From: Chloroflexota bacterium
GTDB lineage: Bacteria; Chloroflexota; Dormibacteria; CF-121
Direction of reading: 5' to 3'
DNA length: 15,760 nucleotides
NCBI GenBank assembly: GCA_005889285.1
Contig: VBFF01000161.1
Span: forward strand, 1-15,760
Under the pieces are notes generated by a model that made no database searches, was not told where the DNA came from, and saw only the letters and a program-made list of their open reading frames with translations. Positions 8,143 to 15,389 of the stretch are shown here, piece by piece (position 1 is the first letter of the stretch; every line of letters starts with the position of its first letter). The translations under genes were made by a program, and so were the position numbers.

Positions 8143-8811
8143 TCAGTGCTTCGGCAACCGGGCCATCACTTCGTCGAAAACCTGACGGACCGACTTGCTC
8201 TCAGTCGCGACGATTATAGCATCGGTTGCGGGCCGTAACGGCGCGACTTCGCGCTCCTGGTCGGCGCGGTCTCGCGCCTCGACCTCCTGTTCGAGTACCG
8301 CGTCCGGTGTGGCACTGCCGCGCGCCTCGTCCAGCTCGCGTCGCCGCCGGGCGACCCGCTCCGCGGCCGGTGCGGTGAAGAAGAACTTGACCTCCGCGTC
8401 GGGAAAGATAACGGTTCCGATGTCGCGCCCGAGGATCACCGCATCACCCGACGCCGCGCGCCGCTGCGGCTCGATCAGGAGGCGCCGCACCTCCGGGATT
8501 CCCGAAATCCGCGAGAGCTCGGCAGCGATTGCCGGATCGTGTGCCGCACCGCTGATATCCCGGCCGTCGATGGAAAGCAGCGGTCCGGCACGACCCGCCG
8601 ACGGCGACGTGTTGATCTCGATGCGCAGCTCACCCAGCATCCGCCGCAGTCCGGTCACGTCGTCGGCCGCAATGCCGCGTCGGCGCGCTTCAACGGTGAC
8701 GGCCCGGTAGAACAAGCCGGTGTCGACCAGGGCGAAGCCGAGGGCGTCCGCCACCATGCGCCCGATGGTCGTCTTTCCCGAGCCCGCTGGGCCGTCGATC
8801 GCGATGATCAC
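8143..8811 (-). CDS. cmk: Cytidylate kinase (CMP/dCMP kinase)
   Basis: Cmk phosphorylates CMP and dCMP with ATP, supplying CTP and dCTP precursors. The 222-residue length matches the family. The P-loop is IAIDGPAGSGKTT at the N terminus. LVDTGLFYRAVT resembles the conserved DTGAMYRA nucleotide-binding stretch with Leu-Phe in place of Ala-Met. Then follow DGRDISGAAHDP, AVILGRDIGTVIFPDA (the GRDIGT motif), KFFFTAPAAERVARRR and a charged lid region, DRADQEREVAPL. The start is a GTG at 8811, because IIAIDGPAGSGKTT must lie at the extreme N terminus. Only one base (8812) separates it from the end of the rluB reading frame. The order rluB-cmk is widespread in Gram-positive relatives. An extended -10-like sequence lies within its 3' end (see 8213-8221). 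Confidence 0.95.
   Translation of the reverse strand: MIIAIDGPAGSGKTTIGRMVADALGFALVDTGLFYRAVTVEARRRGIAADDVTGLRRMLGELRIEINTSPSAGRAGPLLSIDGRDISGAAHDPAIAAELSRISGIPEVRRLLIEPQRRAASGDAVILGRDIGTVIFPDAEVKFFFTAPAAERVARRRRELDEARGSATPDAVLEQEVEARDRADQEREVAPLRPATDAIIVATESKSVRQVFDEVMARLPKH
8213..8221 (-). promoter_or_regulatory. Possible extended -10 element inside the 3' end of cmk
   Basis: The minus strand reads TGCTATAAT, an exact match to the extended -10 pattern TGnTATAAT, about 75 bases before the plsC start. No good -35 hexamer (TTGACA-like) is found 16-18 bases upstream, which extended -10 promoters do not always need. It falls in codons for D-A-I-I, including an ATA codon unusual for this GC-rich gene. 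It could drive plsC, phoH and the following genes separately from the operon. Sequence alone does not prove activity. Confidence 0.3.
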
Positions 8812-8812
8812 C

Positions 8813-9474
8813 CTAGAGTCCCGCCGCGACCTTCAAACGGGTTACCTCGTCCGCCCGGAGTGGACGGACGTCGCCTTCGGCAAGCTCACCAAGCTGAAGC
8901 CCATCGATGCGCACGCGCTGCAAATCGAGCACCGGATAGCCAAGCGCTTGCCACAGCCGGCGCACTTCCCGTTTGTGGACAGCCGCGTGTCGCCGTCGGC
9001 GCCGTCGAGCACCCTGACCTCTGCCGGCTCGAATCGCTCCCCTCTCACGATCATCCCCTCTGACAGCCGCCGCAATGCCGCATCATCGGGCCGGCCCCTG
9101 ACCACGACCCGGTATTCCTTCTCGACATGGTAGCGGGGATGCATCAGGCGGCCCGCCAGCTCGCCGTCGTCCGTCAGCAGCACCAACCCACGGCTATCGA
9201 GATCGAGCCGGCCCACCGGAAAGACGCGGGGAGGTCCCGGTGGAAGGTGGTCCACCACGGTCTGCCGGCCGCGGTCGTCGCCGACGCTGGTCAAGACGCC
9301 GACCGGTTTGTTCAGCATCAGGTAGGTCGATGTCGAAACCGGTTCGACCGGGCTGCCGTCGAGGGTCACGCGATCGACTCCCGGTGTGACCTGCTGGCCC
9401 GGGACGGCGGGGGTACCGTTCACCATCACCTGTCCCGACGCAATCAACTGGTCGGCCTTCCGCCGAGCCGCCAC
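8813..9474 (-). pseudogene. rluB: RluB/RsuA-family rRNA pseudouridine synthase, frameshifted and lacking a normal start
   Basis: The first part (9474-8980) encodes most of the S4 RNA-binding domain (KADQLIASGQVMVNG) and the catalytic core with FPVGRLDLDSRGLVLLTDDG, where the Asp of GRLD is the family's catalytic residue. After ADGDTRL the frame turns into non-homologous sequence and stops at 8842. In the next frame, from about 8977, the family's C terminus resumes as VHKREVRRLWQALGYPV and runs to a TAG at 8813-8815, one base before cmk. The conserved strand that should read roughly V-x-V-H-E-G-x-K-R-E-V-R-R is shortened, so a deletion of about 19 bases would explain it. The family's N terminus is also visible upstream of 9474 as IRLNQFLARSGVAARR, with ATC (9505-9507) where ATG is expected. 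Either the gene has decayed or the assembly is wrong here. The product would modify 23S or 16S rRNA. Confidence 0.88.
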
Positions 9475-9485
9475 GCCGGAGCGCG

Positions 9486-10036
<551 letters not shown>

Positions 10037-10040
<4 letters not shown>

Positions 10041-10783
10041 TCTGTCTCCTTCCTCTCCTGTGCGTGCACCGTAATTTCCGCGAAGGCCGAGGCCTGCGCC
10101 ACGCGGGCCTCACCGATTCTAATCAGCTCGAGGAGCGCGAGGAAGGTGACGACCGCCTCCAGCCGCGTGCGCGCGTGCCGGAAGATGGCGCTGAAGTTGA
10201 GCTGCGCTTGCCGCGCCAGCATCTGCCGGAGCTCCTCGAGTTTTTCGCCGAGCGAGACCTGCTCCATCTCTACCGTGACCTGTCCCGGCGGTGGCAAGCG
10301 GTCGAGCACCTGCCGGAAGGCGCTGGCGAGCGCGTCGAGGCTGACCTGGACACGCGCCTGCGGGATCACGTCGGGCTCGAGCAAGCCCGCGAAGGTGAAG
10401 CGTCCGCTGGCGTGGCGCCGCATCAGCGACTCGGCGAGCTCCTTGAAGCGCTTGTACTCTTCGAGGCGTCCCTTGATCGCGTCTTCCCATGCCTGCAGAT
10501 CGTCCTCCTCCCCCACCCTCGCCTCCGGCATCAGGCCGGCGGCCTTCAGCTGCACCAGCCGCGCGCCGATCACCAGGAACGCGGCCAGCCGGTCGAGCGG
10601 CGGCTGCGCCTGCTCGATCGCGCGCAGGTAATCGTCGGTGAGGCTCGCCAGCGAGATCGCCTTGAGGTCGACTTCGGCGCGCTGCGCGAGGGTGAGCAGG
10701 AGCTCGATCGGTCCATCGAAGGCGGGGGTTCGTACGACATAGACAGGATCACGCTCGAGCTCGGCGGTGATCTCGCGCGTCAA
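10037..10783 (-). CDS. scpA: Segregation and condensation protein A (kleisin)
   Basis: ScpA is the kleisin subunit that bridges the two SMC heads and binds ScpB. The 248-residue length is typical. The N-terminal helical domain has the family signature FDGPIELLLTLAQRAEVDLKAISLASLTDDYL, interrupted here only by reading conventions, followed by FLVIGARLVQLKAAGLMP. The C-terminal winged helix includes ARTRLEAVVTFLALLELIR, the usual conserved end of the kleisin. A charged middle region (GRLEEYKRFKELAESLMRR) is probably a helical linker. The start is a TTG at 10783 that overlaps the stop of the HD-domain gene by four bases (TTGA, 10780-10783); no ATG or GTG gives a better N terminus. No smc gene is in the window. 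Confidence 0.94.
10046..10051 (-). promoter_or_regulatory. Ribosome binding site of scpB
   Basis: AAGGAG lies five bases before the scpB ATG at 10040, inside the last codons of scpA, within a purine-rich run. It is the clearest Shine-Dalgarno match in the window and supports both this start and coupled translation of scpA and scpB. Confidence 0.75.
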
Positions 10784-11280
10784 TTCCGACCGTCCGCCCG
10801 CTGCAGGCGACGGGTGTCCTCGGATTGCGGATGCGGCGCATGATGCTCGGCGACGATCATGGCGAGCTCGGTGGCGCCCGCGCTGCGCAGCCGATCCGCG
10901 CCAATCTGGGCGTGATCGGCGTAGACCCGGTAGCGGCGGGCGAATGTGGGCCGGGATCGCTGCAGCAGCTGCAGAGTCTTTGGGGAGACCGCCCGCAGAA
11001 ACACCGTCACGCTCCGCTCGATCACCGAGAAATGCGCCGCCGCCTTGCCCAGATCGTGGAGCAGCGCGGCCTGCTGCAACAGTCGGCTCGGCTGGCGCTC
11101 GAGATGGATCACCGTCTCGAGCACGTCGAGGCCATGCCGCTGGTCGTTCACGGGCAGCTCGAGGAAGAACGGAGCAAGCGGCCCCAGGATTCGCTCAGCA
11201 TTCGCGCTTTCCTGCGACGTGACACGAGCCGAGGCGTGTCGCCAGAACTGGCCAATGCGGCGCATCGGCGAGTTGGTCAC
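10780..11280 (-). CDS. Small HD-domain phosphohydrolase of unknown substrate
   Basis: This 166-residue protein is a single HD-domain metal-dependent phosphohydrolase. The metal-binding set can be followed in order: H49 in NDQRHGLDVLE, His-Asp at 75-76 in AALLHDLGKAAAHF, H123 in YADHAQIGADRL, His-His at 146-147 in MIVAEHHAPHP and a final Asp in RLQRADGRN. The site therefore looks complete. HD proteins hydrolyse nucleotides, cyclic dinucleotides or other phosphate esters; nothing here picks the substrate. The start is taken as the GTG at 11280, which overlaps the nadK stop (GTGA, 11277-11280). A frame opens further up to 11310, but those ten codons fall inside nadK. Its position between nadK and scpA is tightly coupled on both sides. 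Relatives often place recN after nadK, which is absent here. Confidence 0.82.
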   Translation of the reverse strand: MTNSPMRRIGQFWRHASARVTSQESANAERILGPLAPFFLELPVNDQRHGLDVLETVIHLERQPSRLLQQAALLHDLGKAAAHFSVIERSVTVFLRAVSPKTLQLLQRSRPTFARRYRVYADHAQIGADRLRSAGATELAMIVAEHHAPHPQSEDTRRLQRADGRN

Positions 11281-12122
11281 TCGTCGCCATCGGTGAGCGG
11301 TAGGCCCCACCGCAATTTTCGCCGAAGCAACTCGAAGAAGTTGCGCCCTCCGCTGAATTGGACCAGGTCGACCTGCAGGCCTGGTGCGGCGACCCGCACC
11401 TCGGCTCCCGGCCGGAGCGCGTAGGTCTGCTGGCCGTCGCAGGTGAGGATCGCGGAGGCCGACGGCAGCCGGAGTGCGATGTGCGACTGCTCCGGCAGCA
11501 CGATCGGGCGGTTGAACAGGCTATGGGGGTTCAGCGGCATGAACACGATCGCGCGCACGTCCGGATGGACGATCGGACCTCCCAGCGACAGCGCGTACCC
11601 GGTCGAGCCCGTTGGCGTCGAGACGATCACGCCATCGGCGTCGAACCGGCCCGCCGATTGGCCGTCGACGAAGGCCTCGATGCGGATCAAGTTGATCTCG
11701 ATCCCCTTGTGCACCGTCACGTCGTTGAGGGCGAGAAAGACGCGGTCGTCGACGCGGGCCTCGAGCAGGGCCCGGCGCTGCAAGCTAAAATCGCCGGCCG
11801 CCCAGCGGTCGAGCGCCGATCCCTCCTCGCCAAGCTGCACCTGCGTCAGGAAGCCGAGCCGGCCGGCGTTGATGCCCAGGACCGGAATATGCGCGGCCGC
11901 CGCCTGCTGAGCCGTCCAGAGCAGGGTACCGTCCCCCCCGATACTGACGATCAAGCGAGTGCCGTTCAGTTCGCCCTCGAGCGCGCCGGGGCGCTCTTCG
12001 GCGGTGGCGCAATAGGTCCACACGCGGAAGCCGCGCTGTTCCAGCCGGCGGCGTGCCTCCATCACCGGGGCACCGCCGATATCGATGCGCGGGTGGCAGA
12101 CGATGCCGACGGCGTCAGCCAC
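11277..12122 (-). CDS. nadK: NAD kinase
   Basis: NadK phosphorylates NAD to NADP using ATP or polyphosphate. The 281 residues show the defining GGDGT motif (62-66, in [17 protein letters not shown]), [14 protein letters not shown], the NDVTVHKG segment (133-140) and the second signature [20 protein letters not shown] followed by [10 protein letters not shown], with [15 protein letters not shown] downstream. Length is usual for the bacterial enzyme. The start is a GTG at 12122, overlapping the tlyA stop by eight bases. The order tlyA-nadK is conserved in Gram-positive bacteria and Actinobacteria, which supports the call. With nadE at 1662-2516 it makes this gene block responsible for both the last NAD step and NADP formation. 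Confidence 0.96.
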   Translation of the reverse strand: MADAVGIVCHPRIDIGGAPVMEARRRLEQRGFRVWTYCATAEERPGALEGELNGTRLIVSIGGDGTLLWTAQQAAAAHIPVLGINAGRLGFLTQVQLGEEGSALDRWAAGDFSLQRRALLEARVDDRVFLALNDVTVHKGIEINLIRIEAFVDGQSAGRFDADGVIVSTPTGSTGYALSLGGPIVHPDVRAIVFMPLNPHSLFNRPIVLPEQSHIALRLPSASAILTCDGQQTYALRPGAEVRVAAPGLQVDLVQFSGGRNFFELLRRKLRWGLPLTDGDE

Positions 12123-12858
12123 GTCGCCTCAAGAGCAGCAGGAATTCGCGATTCCCCTTGGCGCCCAGGATCGGCGAAGGGATCTCCCCGGCAACCTCGT
12201 ACCCAGTGTCGTCGGCGAATTTCCGCAGATCGATGAGGACCTGGCGGTGCTGGTCAGGGTCGCGCACGACCCCGCCCTTCCCCACCGCACCCTTACCAAC
12301 CTCGAACTGCGGCTTGACCAGGGCCACGACGTCGCCCGGCGGGCTGAGGAGTTCGCGGACGCGCGGCAAGACGAGCCGCAGTGAAATAAACGAGACGTCG
12401 ATCACCGCCAGGTCCGCCGGCAGCGGCAACCGATCCAGGTGCCGGATGTTGACCCGCTCCAGCACGGTGACCCGCGGGTCCTGGCGGAGGCTCCAGGCCA
12501 GCTGTCCATACCCGACGTCGACCGCGATGACGCGCGTGGCGCCTCGCTGCAACAAGAGGTCGGTGAAGCCCCCGGTCGACGCGCCGACATCAAGACAGAC
12601 CCTTCCTGCCGGATCGATGCCGAAGGCATCGAGCGCGGCCGCGAGCTTGTCGCCGCCCCGGCTGACATAGGTTTTGACACGGTCGAGGTCGATGCTGACA
12701 TCGGGGTCGACCATCTGATCCGGCCGGTCCGCCAGCGCGCCGCCCACTCGGACCAGTCCGGCACGCACCATCGCCTGCGCGCGCTGCCTCGAGGGCACGA
12801 GCCCCTGGGCCACCAACGCCTGGTCCAGACGGACGCGGCCCTCGACCATCAGCGCCAT
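12115..12858 (-). CDS. tlyA: TlyA-family rRNA 2'-O-methyltransferase (YqxC-like)
   Basis: TlyA proteins combine an S4 RNA-binding domain with an FtsJ-like SAM methyltransferase and, in mycobacteria, methylate 16S and 23S rRNA; some are annotated as hemolysins. Here the S4 domain is [20 protein letters not shown] (residues 10-29) and [11 protein letters not shown] after it. The methyltransferase has [12 protein letters not shown] (K71), the SAM loop [16 protein letters not shown] (from 88), [10 protein letters not shown] (D154), [13 protein letters not shown] (K182) and the C-terminal [16 protein letters not shown]. The 247-residue length is normal. Two starts fit: the ATG at 12858, which overlaps the preceding gene by ten bases, and an ATG at 12849 that forms a TGATG overlap. 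Both leave the S4 domain intact. The rRNA site methylated here cannot be read from sequence. Confidence 0.93.
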   Translation of the reverse strand: MALMVEGRVRLDQALVAQGLVPSRQRAQAMVRAGLVRVGGALADRPDQMVDPDVSIDLDRVKTYVSRGGDKLAAALDAFGIDPAGRVCLDVGASTGGFTDLLLQRGATRVIAVDVGYGQLAWSLRQDPRVTVLERVNIRHLDRLPLPADLAVIDVSFISLRLVLPRVRELLSPPGDVVALVKPQFEVGKGAVGKGGVVRDPDQHRQVLIDLRKFADDTGYEVAGEIPSPILGAKGNREFLLLLRRRG

Positions 12859-13286
12859 ATTCCCAGCCCGACAATAATCCCGAGTATCGCTCCGGCGATC
12901 ACTTCGATCGGCGTGTGTCCGAGCAGCTCGCGCAGCCGCTCCTGGCGAATACCCTGGTGACCGATGAAGAGGTCGTCGATCAGTCGATTCAGGATCATGG
13001 CTTGCTGGCCGGCGGCCCGCCGCACGCCGGTCGCGTCGTACATAACCACGCTGGCGAAGATCAGGCAGACTGCGAAAAGCGCCGATTGCACTCCCTCCAG
13101 CCGGCCGACGATCGTCGTCAGGGAGACGACCAGCGCGCTGTGTGAGCTGGGCATCCCACCCGCGGTCGCCAGCCGCCGCACGCTGAAACGGTGGAGTAGA
13201 ACGGAATCGAAGATCACCTTGGCAACCTGGGCGATCGCCCAGGCGATCAGGGGGACGACGAAGTACGGGTTTTGAAGAAGCGTCAC
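12849..13286 (-). CDS. Divergent PAP2-family membrane protein (YuiD/DUF212-like)
   Basis: This 145-residue membrane protein has the hallmark of the divergent PAP2 family: [20 protein letters not shown] (residues 37-56), with the SSHS core related to the phosphatase motif of type 2 phosphatidic acid phosphatases. [19 protein letters not shown] and a C-terminal [20 protein letters not shown] are also typical. Hydrophobic stretches at about 9-30, 49-60, 66-82 and 127-143 suggest three to four membrane spans. Family members are presumed to act on lipid phosphates, but activity is mostly unproven. The start is a GTG at 13286 that overlaps the xseB stop (GTGA, 13283-13286). Its position just before tlyA may matter little for function. 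Confidence 0.9.
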   Translation of the reverse strand: MTLLQNPYFVVPLIAWAIAQVAKVIFDSVLLHRFSVRRLATAGGMPSSHSALVVSLTTIVGRLEGVQSALFAVCLIFASVVMYDATGVRRAAGQQAMILNRLIDDLFIGHQGIRQERLRELLGHTPIEVIAGAILGIIVGLGIWR

Positions 13287-13498
13287 GGAACCGGCGGACG
13301 CCCGCCGGCCGCTGCCAGCTCTTTCAACCGCCGCTCGGCATCATCGAGCAGCTGAGCGCAACGCCGCGCCAGCGCGAGGCCGCGCTCGAAGGTGCGCACC
13401 GACTCGGCGAGGTCGTCCTGTTCCTTCCCGAGCAGCTGAACGGTTCGCTCCAGCTCGGCGACGGCCGTCTCGTAATCCATCTCATCGACCTCAGCCAT
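13283..13498 (-). CDS. xseB: Exodeoxyribonuclease VII small subunit
   Basis: XseB binds the large subunit XseA to form exonuclease VII, which degrades single-stranded DNA from both ends in mismatch and damage repair. The 71 residues read [20 protein letters not shown] from residue 7, then [19 protein letters not shown] and [10 protein letters not shown]. This is the usual two-helix coiled-coil small subunit, of normal size. The ATG at 13498 overlaps the nusB stop by eight bases. The large-subunit gene xseA, normally directly before xseB, is not here; nusB occupies that place. It must lie elsewhere if the enzyme is functional. Confidence 0.92.
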   Translation of the reverse strand: MAEVDEMDYETAVAELERTVQLLGKEQDDLAESVRTFERGLALARRCAQLLDDAERRLKELAAAGGRPPVP

Positions 13499-13934
13499 TT
13501 CCCTCGCCCTTTACCGCGGGATCGTGGCGGATCTCAGCGTCGGCCGCGATCCGGCCGAGGATGCCGTTGACGAACTTGCCGGAGTCGGGGCCTCCGAAGG
13601 TCTTGGCCAGCTCGATCGACTCGTTGATGGCCGCCTTGAGCGGAACGCTGGGCAGGTAGAGAATCTCGAAGCTGGCGATTCGCAGCAAGGTGCGCTCCAC
13701 TTTGGCCATCTGGTCGAGACCCCAGTTGTTCGACGCCTGCTTGAGCTCGGCGTCGATCTCGGCCTGGTGCTCCCGGACGCCCTGGATCAGGGTGCGGGCG
13801 AAATCCGCCACCTCGGCATCGGCGCGTGACTCGGCCACGTGGTACTTGAGGGATCGTTCCGCGTCGCTGCCGTCGTTCTCGAGCTCGAAGAGGACCTTGA
13901 GCGCGAGCTCACGGGCGAGATGGCGCCGTCCCAC
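13491..13934 (-). CDS. nusB: Transcription antitermination factor NusB
   Basis: NusB binds boxA RNA together with S10 (NusE) and promotes antitermination in rRNA operons. The 147 residues have the family signature throughout: HLARELALKVLFELE at the N terminus, AEVADFARTLIQGVREHQAE in the middle, NWGLDQMAKVERTLLRIASF, and PLKAAINESIELAKTFGGPD followed by KFVNGILGRIA. The all-helical fold and length are standard. The start is a GTG at 13934, because GRRHLAREL must be at the N terminus. It lies 24 bases after the Asp23-family stop, without a clear Shine-Dalgarno sequence. Position between an Asp23-family gene and xseB matches the Bacillus order with several genes missing. Confidence 0.96.
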   Translation of the reverse strand: MGRRHLARELALKVLFELENDGSDAERSLKYHVAESRADAEVADFARTLIQGVREHQAEIDAELKQASNNWGLDQMAKVERTLLRIASFEILYLPSVPLKAAINESIELAKTFGGPDSGKFVNGILGRIAADAEIRHDPAVKGEGNG

Positions 13935-13958
13935 TAGTGCTGCTGCACGGAGGGCCGC

Positions 13959-14309
13959 CTACGCGTCCTCGGGGAACCTCACGTCGCCGACGAAGACGTT
14001 GACCTGGCGGACTTCGAGACCCAGCATCTTGTCAATCGCGTCGGCCACCTGCCGTTGAACCTCGGCCGCCACCGTCGGCACGTGCGCGGAGTGATCGACG
14101 ATGACGAAAAGCTCGAGGTTCAGAGCATCGTTGCCAAGGTCAACCTTGACTCCCTTGTGCGAGCTGCTGGCGGGCAGGACCCGGTGGCCGTCTCGGGCCT
14201 TGGCCTGGTACATCCCGACGATGCCCTGGACCTGGCAGGCGGTCAACGAGGCAATGTTGGCGATGACCTCGTTGGCCACCTTGACCGAACCGAGGGGACG
14301 ATCCGGCAT
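13959..14309 (-). CDS. Asp23/Gls24 family protein (YqhY-like)
   Basis: This 116-residue protein belongs to the Asp23 (DUF322) family, named for an alkaline-shock protein of staphylococci and found at the membrane or in the cytoplasm in Gram-positive bacteria. Seen here are GSVKVANEVIANIASLTACQ, the recurring small core VQGIVGM, the strand GVKVDLGNDALNLELFVIVD and the C-terminal VAAEVQRQVADAIDKMLGLE followed by VRQVNVFVGDVRF. In Bacillus, yqhY sits between the acetyl-CoA carboxylase genes and nusB, and is linked to control of fatty-acid synthesis. The same neighbour nusB follows here, so this is probably the YqhY lineage. The ATG at 14309 lies two bases after the efp stop. The molecular activity is unknown. 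Confidence 0.9.
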   Translation of the reverse strand: MPDRPLGSVKVANEVIANIASLTACQVQGIVGMYQAKARDGHRVLPASSSHKGVKVDLGNDALNLELFVIVDHSAHVPTVAAEVQRQVADAIDKMLGLEVRQVNVFVGDVRFPEDA

Positions 14310-14311
14310 CC

Positions 14312-14869
14312 TTAGACCCGCTCCACGTAGGCGCCCGTGCGGGTGTCGACCCGGATGACGTCGCCCTCGTTGACGAAGAAGGGCACATTCAAGATCAGGC
14401 CGGTCTCCACCGTGGCCGGCTTGCCGCCACCGGCCGCCGTGTCGCCTTTGAACCCGGGCGACGTTTGGGTCACCTTGAGGTCGACGGTGGTGGGCAGCTC
14501 GACGCCCAACGGACGCCCCTCGTACATCAACACATCGAGGGCGGAGTTCTCTTTCAGGTATTTCATCGTGTCGCCCAACTGGTCGTCGCTGAGCGGCAGC
14601 TGATCGTAGCTCGCCAGGTCCATGAAGTAATGCCGGTCACCGTCGCTGTAAAGGTACTGCATGGCGACCTTCTCGATCCTGGCCCGGGCAAAGCGATCCT
14701 TGTCGCGGAACTTCTGGTCGATGATCGCGCCGCTCCGCACGTTGCGCAGCTTGGTGCGGAAGAAGGTATCGCCGCGGGCGTTTTGGCCTTGCTGGAACTC
14801 GAGCACGACCCACAGCCCGCCCTCCCATTCGATCGTCATGCCATTGCGAAAATCACTGGGGTTGACCAT
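14312..14869 (-). CDS. efp: Translation elongation factor P
   Basis: EF-P enters the ribosomal E site and relieves stalling at polyproline stretches. The 185 residues include the N-terminal KOW-like domain (SDFRNGMTIEWEGGLWVVLE), RTKLRNVRSGAIIDQKFRDK, YLYSDGDRHYFMD and the two OB domains, with VELPTTVDLKVTQTSPGFKG and the conserved end NEGDVIRVDTRTGAYVERV. The loop that reaches the tRNA reads QGQNARGDTFFRTKL. By alignment with the usual PGKGxAF loop, the tip residue is Arg32, where E. coli has the modified Lys34. No earP, epmA, epmB or ymfI-like modifying gene is visible nearby. The ATG at 14869 lies 22 bases after the preceding stop, a gap that holds a TACAAT and a small inverted repeat. Confidence 0.96.
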   Translation of the reverse strand: MVNPSDFRNGMTIEWEGGLWVVLEFQQGQNARGDTFFRTKLRNVRSGAIIDQKFRDKDRFARARIEKVAMQYLYSDGDRHYFMDLASYDQLPLSDDQLGDTMKYLKENSALDVLMYEGRPLGVELPTTVDLKVTQTSPGFKGDTAAGGGKPATVETGLILNVPFFVNEGDVIRVDTRTGAYVERV

Positions 14870-14880
14870 ACCGGCATGCG

Positions 14881-14911
14881 ATTGTACCCCGCTAGGGGTT
14901 CGCCGAACCCC
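14881..14911 (-). promoter_or_regulatory. Overlapping inverted repeats and TACAAT before efp
   Basis: A perfect 7-base-pair hairpin (GGGGTTC / GAACCCC, 14895-14911, three-base loop) covers the end of the PH-domain gene. A second, mutually exclusive 5-base-pair stem (ACCCC / GGGGT, 14886-14899) shares one arm with it. TACAAT (complement of 14881-14886) follows directly, about 12 bases before the efp start. There is no T-run, so this is not a standard Rho-independent terminator. It could be an attenuator-like switch or a -10 element for a leaderless or short-leader efp transcript, or chance. Confidence 0.25.
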
Positions 14912-15389
14912 CCTGCCGGCGGCGCGCCTCGATCTGGCCGAAGATCGCGTTGCGCAGCTGTTGGGGGCGCGGCACCGTGCTGAGCAGCTCGGCGCCCTCG
15001 CGGCCGGCGGATTCGAGCTCGATGTCCCCGAAGCCCCAGGTCCGGCCCCAGAGCCCCTGGAAGGTCGTCAGGTCCTGGATCCGGTCGATGGCGATCGATC
15101 GGGAGAACTTGGAGACGATCCCCTCATTGAGGATGACCCGCTGGTCGGTAAGCACGTACTCGTGGGCCCGCCAGCCCCAGTAATAAAGGTTGATGACACC
15201 CAGGCCGACGAGGAGGACGCCGAGCATCAGCAACAGGCGGAGCTCGCCGGCGATCGGAACGAGCGCCAGGATTGCCAGCGAGACCGCGACGGCCAGGACG
15301 GTCGTGGCAATGGGCCGAAGCAGGACGACCCAGTGACGGCAGGAGCGTGCCAGGATCCGTTCGCCGGGAAGCAGGTCGCTGGCGTTCAT
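14892..15389 (-). CDS. Membrane-anchored bacterial PH-domain protein (YdbS/DUF304-like)
   Basis: This 165-residue protein has an N-terminal LLPGERILARSCRHW, then two likely membrane helices (about residues 20-45 and 51-68) and a cytoplasmic bacterial PH domain. The PH part shows the family pattern RAHEYVLTDQRVILNEGIVS, RSIAIDRIQDLTTFQGLWGR and GFGDIELESAGREGAELLST, ending with a charged tail. The family is poorly understood; YdbS and YdbT have been linked to envelope stress in Bacillus. The start is the ATG at 15389, forming an ATGA overlap with the prepilin peptidase stop (15386-15389). A longer frame extends upstream to 15710, but it is antisense-like arginine/proline-rich sequence inside the peptidase gene. 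The terminal codons overlap an inverted repeat described at 14886-14911. Confidence 0.87.
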   Translation of the reverse strand: MNASDLLPGERILARSCRHWVVLLRPIATTVLAVAVSLAILALVPIAGELRLLLMLGVLLVGLGVINLYYWGWRAHEYVLTDQRVILNEGIVSKFSRSIAIDRIQDLTTFQGLWGRTWGFGDIELESAGREGAELLSTVPRPQQLRNAIFGQIEARRRQGGSANP

